Source: UBA6115 sp050953005 (GTDB lineage: Bacteria > Bacillota > Clostridia > Christensenellales > Aristaeellaceae). Taken from it: a stretch of DNA of 64,000 bases. Shown piece after piece: positions 50,107 to 58,382 of the stretch (its first letter is position 1; each line of letters starts with the position of its first letter). The position numbers were made by a program, and so were the translations under genes. Below the pieces are notes generated by a model that searched no databases, was not told the DNA's origin, and was given only the letters and a program-made list of their open reading frames with translations. Location: positions 267,170-331,169 of the forward strand of contig JBMNLV010000001.1 in NCBI GenBank assembly GCA_050953005.1, written 5' to 3'.

Positions 50107-50793
50107 TCAGCCCTCCTTGATCAGCCTGTACCCACCGCCGTGAACTGTCTGGATAAAGCGCGGGTTGGCCGCATCGTCCCCCAGCTTTTTGCGCAAGGAA
50201 CGAATATGGTAATCCACTGTGCGGGAGGAATCGGTCTGGGATTGATAGCCCCAGACATCCTGCAGCAGCTGCGCGCGCGTGACCATCATGCCGGCATGTT
50301 TGGCCAGGTAGTGCAGCAGTTCAAATTCCTGCGCGGTCAGCGACACGGTCTGGCCATCCAGCATAACCTGGCGTTCATCAGGCCGCAGCAGCAGCCCGCC
50401 CAGCTCAATCTGCAAAGCAGCAGGGCTGACCCGCCGCAGCGCCGTGTTGATGCGGGCTTTGAGCTCACGCACGCTGAAGGGCTTGGTAATATAATCCTCC
50501 GCGCCCAATTCCAAGCCCTTGACCTTGTCGGTCTCCGTCGAGCGGGCGGACAGGATGATGACCGGAATATCACGGGTGCGCGGATCCACCTTCCAGTCAG
50601 CCAGAATCTGATATCCGCTGCGGCCGCGCAGCATCAAATCCAGAAGCATTAAATCCGGCAATCCCTTTTTAAGCTGCTGCGCAAGCTCAGCGCCATCATA
50701 GCAATGCACGCTTTCATGCCCCATGGATTTGATGATTTTTACCAGCAGAACACTGATGGTCTCTTCGTCTTCTACTGTCCAGATTGTTGCCAT
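50107..50793 (-). CDS. OmpR/PhoB family response regulator
   Basis: 228 residues. Receiver with acidic pair (VEDEE), phospho-acceptor Asp52 in LMLLDLMLRG, Thr/Ser in ILSAR and Lys in YITKPFSV; C-terminal winged helix (VSLTAQEFELLHYLAKHAG, TRAQLLQDVWGYQ, RTVDYHIRSLRKKLG, IQTVHGGGYRL). Such regulators bind direct repeats with 11-base spacing, as seen upstream of three nearby genes. ATG at 50793 has GAGGTGGC upstream; a GTG at 50802 is possible. An extended -10 (TGA-TAGAAT) lies at 50882-50877 on the minus strand. Confidence 0.95.
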   Translation of the reverse strand: MATIWTVEDEETISVLLVKIIKSMGHESVHCYDGAELAQQLKKGLPDLMLLDLMLRGRSGYQILADWKVDPRTRDIPVIILSARSTETDKVKGLELGAEDYITKPFSVRELKARINTALRRVSPAALQIELGGLLLRPDERQVMLDGQTVSLTAQEFELLHYLAKHAGMMVTRAQLLQDVWGYQSQTDSSRTVDYHIRSLRKKLGDDAANPRFIQTVHGGGYRLIKEG

Positions 50794-50876
50794 TGAAGCC
50801 ACCTCTTTAAGCCAATTACTGTCATGATGCCGGTTTCGTCCCTTGCGGGCAAGCAGCCCGCGGGTTTTCTTGCATT

Positions 50877-50882
50877 ATTCTA
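50877..50882 (-). promoter_or_regulatory. Extended -10 of the two-component operon
   Basis: Minus strand TGA followed by TAGAAT. A GCGGGC/GCCCGC hairpin (50845-50861) is in the leader. No TTGTAA direct repeat is seen here, so self-activation is not evident. Confidence 0.45.
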
Positions 50883-51089
50883 TCACAACAGCAGCCGGCT
50901 GGCACGGGTTGGATGCAAATACAGGCACGAATGCAAGAATATACTGTTTGCCTTTTAACATTCCCGAATTATCAACCGCTAAAACAGGACTACGCTTTGT
51001 CGTTCAACACAGAAGGTTTTCGCAGCGTCAGCACGGCTATTGCATGAAAATACGCATGCCGAATGTTGAATTTGTGTTTGTAAAAATCC

Positions 51090-51118
51090 TTGCAAAGGGA
51101 TGCCGATTTTGCTATGAT
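51090..51118 (+). promoter_or_regulatory. Promoter of the SRP RNA gene
   Basis: TTGCAA (51090-51095), 17-bp spacer, TATGAT (51113-51118) preceded by TGC (extended -10). Transcription is expected to start about 51125. Confidence 0.82.
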
Positions 51119-51125
51119 AATCATA

Positions 51126-51243
51126 CCGTATGTGATGTCGGGCCTCGTGCGATTCCATGGTGTGAACCCTGTCAGGACCGGAAGGTAGCAGCAGTAAGCG
51201 CAAGTTGGGATGTGCTGCGAGCCCACCCGGTGTTGCATGCGGT
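51126..51243 (+). ncRNA. ffs: Signal recognition particle RNA, small bacterial type
   Basis: The highly conserved 4.5S core is present: GTCAGGACCGGAAGGTAGCAG at 51171-51191, with the GGAA tetraloop and the asymmetric A/C-rich loop that binds Ffh. The outer helix pairs GGGC (51140-51143) with GCCC (51221-51224) and TCG (51145-51147) with CGA (51218-51220). The length fits the small form without the Alu domain, which is seen in several Clostridia. A promoter lies at 51090-51118, so the 5' end is near 51126; the 3' end is uncertain, perhaps after the GCATGC/GCATGC palindrome (to 51252). The RNA works with Ffh in co-translational membrane targeting. Confidence 0.93.
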
Positions 51244-51300
51244 ATTTGCATGCGCAGCAGGCAAAATAACACAGTCAAAACTTTCATGGAGGAAACAGGC

Positions 51301-52539
51301 ATGTGGAAGATTCCCCCGGCGCTGGACATTGACCCCGAAATCAGACAGAGCATCCATGACGAATGCGTTCGCCAGGAAACCCATTTGGAGCTGATTGCCA
51401 GCGAGAACTTTATCTCGAACGCAGTGATGGCAGCCATGGGTACCCCGCTGAACAACAAGTATGCCGAAGGCTATCCGGGCCGGCGGTATTACGGCGGATG
51501 CGAGCATGTGGATGTTGTGGAAAATCTCGCGCGCGAGCGCGCCAAGATGCTCTTCGGCGCTGAGCATGCCAATGTTCAGCCCCACAGCGGTTCTCAGGCA
51601 AATCAAGTCGTCTATATGGCTTTCCTCAAGCCGGGGGATACTGTGCTGGGCATGAGCCTCAGCCATGGCGGTCACCTGACCCACGGCAGCCCGGTCAACG
51701 TTTCAGGCCTCACGTACAACTTTGTTTCCTACGGCCTGGATCCGGATACCGAGATCCTCGATTATGACGCGCTGATCAAAAAAGCGCAGGAGGTCAAGCC
51801 CAAGCTGATCGTGGCCGGTGCCTCAGCCTATTCCAGGGAGATCAATTTTAAAAAATTCCGCGAAGCGGCCGACGCCTGCGGCGCCATCCTGATGGTGGAC
51901 ATGGCCCATATCGCGGGTCTGGTGGCCGCAGGGCTGCACATGAGCCCGGTTCCTTACGCGGACGTTGTTACCTCCACCACCCACAAAACCCTGCGCGGCC
52001 CGCGCGGCGGGCTGATTCTGTGCAAAGCTGAGCATGCCCGGGCCATTGACAAAGCCACCTTCCCCGGTTTGCAGGGAGGGCCGCTGATGCATGTCATCGC
52101 CGCCAAAGCCGTGTGCTTCCTTGAGGCGCTGTCACCCTCCTTTAAGGAATATGCCGGCCAGATTGTCAGGAATGCCAAGGCGATGGTGCAAACCTTCCAT
52201 CAGGAGGGCGTGCGGATGGTCTCCGGCGGCACAGACAACCACCTGATGCTATTGGACCTTGTGGATCTGGATGTTTCCGGCCGCCAACTGGAGGATTGGC
52301 TGGGCCGGGCGCGTATCACTGTCAACAAAAACATGGTGCCCAGGGACCGCCGCAAGCCCGCGGAGACCAGCGGTGTACGCATCGGCACGCCGGCGGTCAC
52401 TACCCGGGGCATGGTGGAAAAGGACATGCAGCGCATCGCGAAGGCCATCGCCCGGATTATCCGTGAGGGCGAGGGCGCGATCGCGCCGGTATTGAAGGTG
52501 GTCGCGGAATTGACTGAAAAACACCCCTTGTTCAACTGA
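51301..52539 (+). CDS. glyA: Serine hydroxymethyltransferase
   Basis: 412 residues, normal length. PLP enzyme converting serine and tetrahydrofolate to glycine and 5,10-methylene-THF. HLELIASENFISNAVM, NKYAEGYPGRRYYGGCEHVD, SGSQANQVVY, the PLP lysine region VVTSTTHKTLRGPRGG and GVRIGTPAVTTRGM are present. GGAGGAAACAGGC precedes the ATG at 51301. It lies 60 bases downstream of the SRP RNA and has no separate promoter that I can see, so readthrough from the SRP promoter is possible. A terminator follows. Confidence 0.97.
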   Translation: MWKIPPALDIDPEIRQSIHDECVRQETHLELIASENFISNAVMAAMGTPLNNKYAEGYPGRRYYGGCEHVDVVENLARERAKMLFGAEHANVQPHSGSQANQVVYMAFLKPGDTVLGMSLSHGGHLTHGSPVNVSGLTYNFVSYGLDPDTEILDYDALIKKAQEVKPKLIVAGASAYSREINFKKFREAADACGAILMVDMAHIAGLVAAGLHMSPVPYADVVTSTTHKTLRGPRGGLILCKAEHARAIDKATFPGLQGGPLMHVIAAKAVCFLEALSPSFKEYAGQIVRNAKAMVQTFHQEGVRMVSGGTDNHLMLLDLVDLDVSGRQLEDWLGRARITVNKNMVPRDRRKPAETSGVRIGTPAVTTRGMVEKDMQRIAKAIARIIREGEGAIAPVLKVVAELTEKHPLFN

Positions 52540-52558
52540 GACCGGATTTGATCATTCC

Positions 52559-52583
52559 AAAAGCCGCAGGTCGCGGCTTTTTT
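52559..52583 (+). terminator. Intrinsic terminator of glyA
   Basis: AAAGCCGC/GCGGCTTT stem with an AGGT loop followed by TTTTTT. Confidence 0.93.
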
Positions 52584-52658
52584 ACGTTGAGGACACATGA
52601 TACCCCAACGGCGGACATCTCAAACAGCCGCGCGATGCGCAGGTATGCATTGTTTGTT

Positions 52659-52686
52659 TTGCCGTAATTTACGCCTGTGATATAAT
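52659..52686 (+). promoter_or_regulatory. Promoter of the polA operon
   Basis: TTGCCG (52659-52664), 16-bp spacer, TATAAT (52681-52686) preceded by TGA. Confidence 0.72.
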
Positions 52687-52704
52687 GGGAAATGAGGTGA
52701 TTGT

Positions 52705-55251
52705 ATGCGTGAGACCTGTGTGCTGGTGGATGGTCACAGCCTGATGTACAGGGCTTTCTTTGCCCTGCCTGACATGGACCGGAGCGGTATACCCACCAAC
52801 GCGGTGCATGGTTTTTTATTAATGCTGTTTAAAGTGATTGAGGACATCTCCCCCCAGTACTGCGTGGTCACCTTTGATGAGCACGGCCCGGTGTTTCGCC
52901 ATGAGCAATATGCGCAGTACAAGGAAGGGCGCGCGCCCATGCCGGATGACCTGCGGCCCCAGTTTGATGTGATCAAGGAAGTGCTCTCCGGCATGGGCAT
53001 TCCGGTGATGAGCCTGCCGGGCTTTGAGGCGGATGACATCATCGGTACCCTTTCCTTGCAGTGCAAGCAAAGAGGCGTGCTGGCCCTGATTCTGACCGGC
53101 GACAAGGACGACCTGCAATTGGTGGATGACGGAGTCGAAATGCTGTTTACCAAGCGGGGCATCAGCGAGATCGAGCGCTTTGACCCTGCCGGCGTCAAGG
53201 CTGCCTTTGGCGTGGCGCCTGAGCAGGTGACCGATTTGAAAGGCCTGATGGGCGACAGCAGTGACAGCATTCCCGGTGTTCCCGGCATTGGCGAGAAGAC
53301 CGCCACCAAATTGCTGCAGGAATACGGCAGCCTGGACCGGGTCCTTGAGGCTGCCCCCACCATCAAGGGCAAGCTGGGAGAACGCCTGCGCGAGCATGGC
53401 GATCTGGCGCGGCTCAGCCGCGAACTGGCCACCATCAAACGCGATCTGCCGCTGGTCTTCAGCCCCCGGGAAGCCGCTCTGGACCGCCTGGCTGAAGGCT
53501 TGCCTGCACTTCAAAAATATAAGCTCAACACCGCATCGGAGCGGCTTAGAAGGCTCAGCGGCATCGCGGAAGGCCAGCCGGCAGCTGCCCCGGCAAAGTG
53601 GGCGCAAATTCATAACCACGCGGAACTGGCAACCTTTCTCAGCCCGGCGCCTGAACGCCCGTCCGCTGTCTTTGCCACCTTTGAAGAGCTCTCCATCGCG
53701 CTGGATGACGAGCGCCAGGCTCAGGTCGCGATCAACTCAGGCCAGCAAAGCCTGCTGGACACTGTGCAGGGCATGGACAGCGGCGAAGCGCTGAAAGCAG
53801 CCCTGTCCATGATGAAAGGGGGATATGTCACCCATCACGCCAAACAGGTTTATCACCTGATGAAGCTTGCGCCCGACAGCCCGGACCAGCTGGTCTTTGA
53901 TACCATGATCGCCGCCTATCTGCACAATCCCCAGGAGAAAAGCTATGCCTTGCAAAACTTCGCCTCCAGAGACGCGCGCGGTGTGATGGAGCTGTATCGC
54001 AGCCAGGCACGGCAGCTGGAAGCGGATGGCATGGCAGACCTGTTCCGCGACATTGAGCTGCCCCTGACCAGGGTGCTGTACGATATGGAATCCCTCGGTT
54101 TTCAAGTGGACGCGCAGGTGCTTAGGCGCCTGGGGGACGACTTTACCTTGCAAACCGAGCAGCTGCGGCAAAGCATTTATGACCTGACCGGCGTGTCCGG
54201 CTTTAACCTCAACAGCCCCCAGCAGCTGGGTCGCGTGCTTTTTGAAAGCCTGGGGCTGCCCACTCAGCGCAAGACCAAATCCGGCTACAGCACCAACGCC
54301 GAGGCGCTGGAGGCCATCGCGCCCATGCATCCTGCCATCGACAAGATTCTGGAGTACCGGCAGGTCTCCAAGCTGAACAGCACCTACATTGACGCGCTGC
54401 TTCGCAAAATGGACAGGCAGGGACGCATACACACCACCTTTGACCAAACAGGCACCGCCACGGGGCGCATCTCGTCCAATGAGCCCAACCTGCAAAACAT
54501 CCCTGTCCGTACAGCCATGGGCCGGGAGATCCGCCGCGCCTTTATCGCCAAACCCGGGCATGTGCTGGTAGACGCGGACTATTCCCAAATCGAGCTGCGC
54601 ATCCTGGCGCACATGAGCGGGGATGCCGCCATGCGCGACGCTTTCATCAAGGAGCAGGATATCCACACCCGCACCGCGGCCGAGATCAACGATGTGCCGC
54701 TCAGCGAAGTCACCCCGGCCATGCGCTCGGACGCCAAGGCGGTCAACTTCGGCATTGTGTACGGCATCTCGGATTATGGCCTGGCGCGCAACATCGGCAC
54801 CAGCCGCAAGCGGGCAGGCGACTTTATCTCGCGCTATTTTGAGCGCTATCCCGGCGTGCGCGAGTTTATGGACAGCGTCGTGCGCTTCGGTTATGAGAAA
54901 GGTTATATTGCTACCCTCTTCGGCAGGCGGCGCCTCTTGAACGAACTCAAAAGCGGCAACGCCAACACCCGCAACTTCGGTGAGCGTGCCGCCATGAATA
55001 CGCCCATTCAGGGCACGGCGGCAGACATTATCAAGCTGGCAATGGTCCGGGTACACCGGAAGCTTAAGGAACGCGGCTTCGCAGCGCGGCTGGTTCTGAC
55101 CGTGCATGACGAGCTGATTGTCGAAGCTCCCCTGGATGAGGCCGGGCAGGTACAAAAGCTGCTACGGGACGTGATGGAAAACGTCATCGAATTGGATGTG
55201 CCGCTGAAGACGGATATCAAGATCGGATACAGCTGGTATGACACCAAGTAA
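52705..55251 (+). CDS. polA: DNA polymerase I
   Basis: 848 residues. The 5' nuclease domain (about 1-290: LVDGHSLMYRAFFALP, VVTFDEHGPVFRH, LPGFEADDIIGTL, ILTGDKDDLQLV, GVPGIGEKTATKLL), a degenerate 3'-5' exonuclease fold (about 300-470) without the D-x-E and downstream acidic residues, and the polymerase (FDQTGTATGRISSNEPNLQNIPVR, LVDADYSQIELRILAHMS, MRSDAKAVNFGIVYGIS, VLTVHDELIVEAP). It fills gaps after excision repair and Okazaki removal. As in Bacillus, proofreading is probably lost. GAGGTGATTGT precedes the ATG. Its end overlaps coaE by 14 bases. Confidence 0.97.
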   Translation: MRETCVLVDGHSLMYRAFFALPDMDRSGIPTNAVHGFLLMLFKVIEDISPQYCVVTFDEHGPVFRHEQYAQYKEGRAPMPDDLRPQFDVIKEVLSGMGIPVMSLPGFEADDIIGTLSLQCKQRGVLALILTGDKDDLQLVDDGVEMLFTKRGISEIERFDPAGVKAAFGVAPEQVTDLKGLMGDSSDSIPGVPGIGEKTATKLLQEYGSLDRVLEAAPTIKGKLGERLREHGDLARLSRELATIKRDLPLVFSPREAALDRLAEGLPALQKYKLNTASERLRRLSGIAEGQPAAAPAKWAQIHNHAELATFLSPAPERPSAVFATFEELSIALDDERQAQVAINSGQQSLLDTVQGMDSGEALKAALSMMKGGYVTHHAKQVYHLMKLAPDSPDQLVFDTMIAAYLHNPQEKSYALQNFASRDARGVMELYRSQARQLEADGMADLFRDIELPLTRVLYDMESLGFQVDAQVLRRLGDDFTLQTEQLRQSIYDLTGVSGFNLNSPQQLGRVLFESLGLPTQRKTKSGYSTNAEALEAIAPMHPAIDKILEYRQVSKLNSTYIDALLRKMDRQGRIHTTFDQTGTATGRISSNEPNLQNIPVRTAMGREIRRAFIAKPGHVLVDADYSQIELRILAHMSGDAAMRDAFIKEQDIHTRTAAEINDVPLSEVTPAMRSDAKAVNFGIVYGISDYGLARNIGTSRKRAGDFISRYFERYPGVREFMDSVVRFGYEKGYIATLFGRRRLLNELKSGNANTRNFGERAAMNTPIQGTAADIIKLAMVRVHRKLKERGFAARLVLTVHDELIVEAPLDEAGQVQKLLRDVMENVIELDVPLKTDIKIGYSWYDTK

Positions 55252-55840
55252 ACCTTACATCGTTGGCTTGACCGGGGGCATCGCCTGCGGAAAAAGCAAC
55301 CTGAGCGCAGCGCTGAGAAGCCGTAACGCTGTGGTCGTGGACGCGGACGAGATTTCCCGCGCGCTCACTGCTGCGGGCGGCCGCGCGCTTCCGGCCATTC
55401 GGGCCCGTTTTGGCGGTCAGGTGTTTGAAGATGAGTTCCTCAATCGCAAGGCGCTTTCAGATGCGGTGTTCGGCCATCCCCGCGCGCTGGCGGATTTGAA
55501 TTCCATTCTCCATCCAATGATATTTGAGGAAATAGACCGCCAGATTGCCCGGCACCCTGATCAGGCCGCCCTGGTGATCGACATCCCCTTGCTGTACGAA
55601 ACAGGTTTTGAAGCACGCTGTGACGAGGTTTGGTGCGCTTATGCGCCCCTTGATCATCAGGTACAGCGCCTGCTTTCACGCGGGATGACAAACGAGGAGG
55701 CGCTCCGGCGCATTGGCTGCCAGATGCCCGCGATGGAAAAAGCCAAAAAAAGCGACCATGTCATCATTACCACCGGGGACAAAGAGGACAGCGCCGGCAA
55801 CGTCATCCGTTTATGGGATGCGCTGATGAGGAGGATATGA
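55238..55840 (+). CDS. coaE: Dephospho-CoA kinase
   Basis: 200 residues. P-loop GLTGGIACGKSNLSAAL, VVDADEISRAL, ALADLNSILHPMIF and VIDIPLLYETGFE are typical; the enzyme phosphorylates dephospho-CoA at the 3'-OH with ATP, the last step of CoA synthesis. The polA-coaE order is common in Firmicutes (there often with mutM between them, here absent). Translation starts within the end of polA. Confidence 0.96.
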   Translation: MTPSKPYIVGLTGGIACGKSNLSAALRSRNAVVVDADEISRALTAAGGRALPAIRARFGGQVFEDEFLNRKALSDAVFGHPRALADLNSILHPMIFEEIDRQIARHPDQAALVIDIPLLYETGFEARCDEVWCAYAPLDHQVQRLLSRGMTNEEALRRIGCQMPAMEKAKKSDHVIITTGDKEDSAGNVIRLWDALMRRI

Positions 55841-56728
55841 TTGTCTGAATCGCCATGGAACGTCAAACATACAAGGAGCGGCACCCCCGGACACCCCGGT
55901 CCCCAGGGCATGCAGGCGGGACATGTGCCGCGCCATGCGCCGGCAGGGCCGCGCCCACAAGCCAGGATGGTTGGCAAGCCCCCCCGCCAGCAGCCTCCAC
56001 CCCAGCCTGAACCTGCCCGTCCGCAGCGGCAGAGGCGCCGCGCCGCCAAGGCTGACAGGCATTTGTCCATCCGCTCGGTGGCGCTGCTGGCCGCAATGAT
56101 ACTGCTGCTTGTCGCCACTGCAGTGATGATGCATGACAAACAGCAGCGCCTGGATGCCCTGATGATTAAACACAGGGTGGCGCAGGAGCACTACAGGGCC
56201 CGGGCCAATTCAGGGTACCTTGGACTGATTGAGAAATACGCAAAGGAGTATGGCGTCAACCCCTCTTTTGTGTCAGCCATTATCAAGTGCGAAAGCAGCT
56301 ACCGCGCGGACGCAGTCAGCCGGGTAAATGCCCGCGGGCTGATGCAAATCATGCCTGATACAGGGATATGGATGGCCAAGCGGCTCAAAATGAGCGGCTA
56401 CCAGCCTGACGATCTGTTTGACCCTGAAATCAATATCCGCTTTGGAACGGCCTATCTGTCCTATCTGAGTGATATATTTTCCGGCTCGCCCGTTATGGTG
56501 GCTGCCGCCTTCCACGCCGGCGACAACAACGTCAAGCGCTGGGCGCTCAACCGCTCGCAGGACAAAAAGACCATTGAGCTGGAGCAAATTCCAACCAGTG
56601 ACACCAAAAGCTATGTCAGAAAGGTAATGGACGCGTATGCGATTTATTTTGAGAAAGACAAGGGCAATGCTCCTGTTGACGGTGGCGGCCTGCCTCCTGT
56701 TGACCGGGGCGACAGCCCGGGGAAATGA
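55841..56728 (+). CDS. Membrane-anchored lytic transglycosylase (SLT domain)
   Basis: 295 residues. About 70 residues of a Pro/Arg/Gly/Gln-rich basic cytosolic tail, one membrane helix (about 74-92: SIRSVALLAAMILLLVATAVM), then an SLT domain: LIEKYAKEYGVNPSFVSAIIKCESSYRADAVSR (catalytic Glu in CESSY), ARGLMQIMPDTG, INIRFGTAYLSYL and VAAAFHAGDNNVKRW. It cleaves peptidoglycan between MurNAc and GlcNAc outside the membrane. The polA-coaE-SLT order is common. Start TTG at 55841 is set by GAGGAGGATATGA. Its end overlaps the solute-binding gene by 92 bases. Confidence 0.92.
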   Translation: MSESPWNVKHTRSGTPGHPGPQGMQAGHVPRHAPAGPRPQARMVGKPPRQQPPPQPEPARPQRQRRRAAKADRHLSIRSVALLAAMILLLVATAVMMHDKQQRLDALMIKHRVAQEHYRARANSGYLGLIEKYAKEYGVNPSFVSAIIKCESSYRADAVSRVNARGLMQIMPDTGIWMAKRLKMSGYQPDDLFDPEINIRFGTAYLSYLSDIFSGSPVMVAAAFHAGDNNVKRWALNRSQDKKTIELEQIPTSDTKSYVRKVMDAYAIYFEKDKGNAPVDGGGLPPVDRGDSPGK

Positions 56729-58202
56729 CCGGCAAAGCCTGATTCTGGGCATTGTTTCAGCCACCACAAACCGTACCAATCCCCTGATGCCTGTTGAGCG
56801 TGAGTTCATGTCCCTGACCGCGCTGGTGTATGAGTCCATGATTGTCCTGGATGACGACTACCTTCCAAAGCCGCATCTGGCGGACAGATGGGAATCCTCC
56901 GGTGACGGGGGAACCTGGACCTTCACCCTGCGCGAGGGTGTCACCTTCCATGACGGCACGCCGCTGACCAGCGCTGATGTTGTCGCAACCGTCAATGAAA
57001 TCCTGCGCCTGGCCAATGATGAGGCCAACCCCAACAAGGGTGCCTATTCCTCTCTGCGCTATTTTATCAACAAGATTTCCGCTCCGGATGAGCGCACGGT
57101 AGTCATCACCACCGGCCGGCAAAACTTCGGCTTCCTGTATGCCATGAATTTTCCCGTTTTGCCGGCTGCGCAGGTTCAACTGGACAACCCTGCGGGTTCC
57201 GGCCCTTACCGGGTGGAGCAGTTCCAGCCCGCGGATTATATCTGGCTGTCCGTCAATTCCTCCTGGTGGGGAGGCAAACCGGCTATTACAGAAATCAGCG
57301 CCCTCTTTCATGCCACCAACCGCGAGCTGATTTCCAGCTATGAGTATAACCGGGTGGACGCCATCCTGACGCGCTCGATGACAGCCGCTCAATATCGCTC
57401 CAGCGTATCCTCCCTCAATCTGACTTACCGCACAAAGCAGTTTGAAGCCCTGATGCTCAACCACCACAGCTACGAGCTGGAGGATGTCCGGGTTCGCAAG
57501 GCCATCCGCGCAGCGCTCAACCTGAACGCCATCGCCCAAAACGCCTATATGGGCATGGCCATGCGCACGGACACGCCCCTGCCCAGCGGCACCTGGATGT
57601 ATTCCGCTGATGACACGGTTTACCGGCAAAACATCGAGCTGGCCAACCAACTGCTGGATGAAGCCGGCTGGGTGGACAGCAATGACGACGGCATCCGAGA
57701 TATGGTGCGCGGCGGCAAGTCTGTCAAGCTGTCCCTGCGCTTTTACGCATATGAGGAGCAGGACAACTCCGTACGCCTCAACGCGGCTGCCCAGATTGCC
57801 TCCCAGTTGCTTGCGGTGGGTATTGAAGCCCGCCTGAGTGTAATGAGCTTCAAGGAGGTGCGTGAAAAGCTGGAGGCAGGCAGCTATGACATGGCCATCG
57901 TCAGCTTCAACATGGACTATACGCCCGACCCGGGTTTCTTGCTGATGTCCGGCAACACGGGCAATTATTCGCGTTATAAATCCAAAGACATGGACAAGCT
58001 CTTTAAGGAACTGCGCACCGCAATGACCAAGGAATCCTATCAAAATAAGCTGTACGAGATCCAGGCGCTGTATACTGAGGATTGCCCCTTTATCAGCATG
58101 TATTACCGTTCCGGCGCCATCATGACACGCATCATGTTCACCCGTACGCGCGACATCCGTGAACCCGAGGTGCTCAAGGGCATTGAAGCGCGCGCGGAAT
58201 AA
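56637..58202 (+). CDS. Extracellular solute-binding protein, family 5 (oligopeptide type)
   Basis: 521 residues. Signal (FILRKTRAMLLLTVAACLLLTGATARG), followed by the SBP_bac_5 plan: FMSLTALVYESMIVLDDDYLPKPHLADRW, WTFTLREGVTFHDGTPLTSADVVATVNEIL, GSGPYRVEQF, VRVRKAIRAALNLNAIAQNAYMG, and ANQLLDEAGWVDSNDDGIRD. VAAC could be a lipobox, but the helix continues after it, so signal peptidase I cleavage is as likely. No permease or ATPase genes are next to it, so it is an orphan: peptide, nickel or sugar binding is open. The ATG at 56637 lies inside the SLT gene; a later ATG (56667) would cut the basic N-terminus. Confidence 0.88.
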   Translation: MRFILRKTRAMLLLTVAACLLLTGATARGNDRQSLILGIVSATTNRTNPLMPVEREFMSLTALVYESMIVLDDDYLPKPHLADRWESSGDGGTWTFTLREGVTFHDGTPLTSADVVATVNEILRLANDEANPNKGAYSSLRYFINKISAPDERTVVITTGRQNFGFLYAMNFPVLPAAQVQLDNPAGSGPYRVEQFQPADYIWLSVNSSWWGGKPAITEISALFHATNRELISSYEYNRVDAILTRSMTAAQYRSSVSSLNLTYRTKQFEALMLNHHSYELEDVRVRKAIRAALNLNAIAQNAYMGMAMRTDTPLPSGTWMYSADDTVYRQNIELANQLLDEAGWVDSNDDGIRDMVRGGKSVKLSLRFYAYEEQDNSVRLNAAAQIASQLLAVGIEARLSVMSFKEVREKLEAGSYDMAIVSFNMDYTPDPGFLLMSGNTGNYSRYKSKDMDKLFKELRTAMTKESYQNKLYEIQALYTEDCPFISMYYRSGAIMTRIMFTRTRDIREPEVLKGIEARAE

Positions 58203-58276
58203 GCGGACAGCGACAGGATCCGCAGCGGCCCCGTCCTTGCCCCGAGAGGCTGGAACGCTGTCCAGGCGCGAAAGGG

Positions 58277-58288
58277 GAACTTTTGTTC
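58277..58288. promoter_or_regulatory. Candidate LexA (SOS) box upstream of rimO-pgsA-recA
   Basis: GAACTTTTGTTC, a perfect GAAC-N4-GTTC palindrome like the one upstream of mrfA. It stands 20 bases before the -35 element of the promoter at 58309-58338. Confidence 0.7.
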
Positions 58289-58308
58289 TTATTTTGATGC
58301 CCGAAGCC

Positions 58309-58338
58309 TTGTATGCCGTTGATGGCCTGTGGTAAAAT
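58309..58338 (+). promoter_or_regulatory. Promoter of the rimO-pgsA-recA run
   Basis: TTGTAT (58309-58314), 18-bp spacer, TAAAAT (58333-58338) preceded by TGG. Confidence 0.6.
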
Positions 58339-58382
58339 AAGCCTGTCGGCAAGCCGCTGAACAGAGCTTACAGGATGTGTCA

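Noticed and set aside
50845..50861. Plus-strand terminator before the SRP RNA region (GCGGGC/GCCCGC, then GGGTTTTCTT)
   Set aside because: No plus-strand gene lies upstream; it is more likely a leader hairpin of the regulator transcript.
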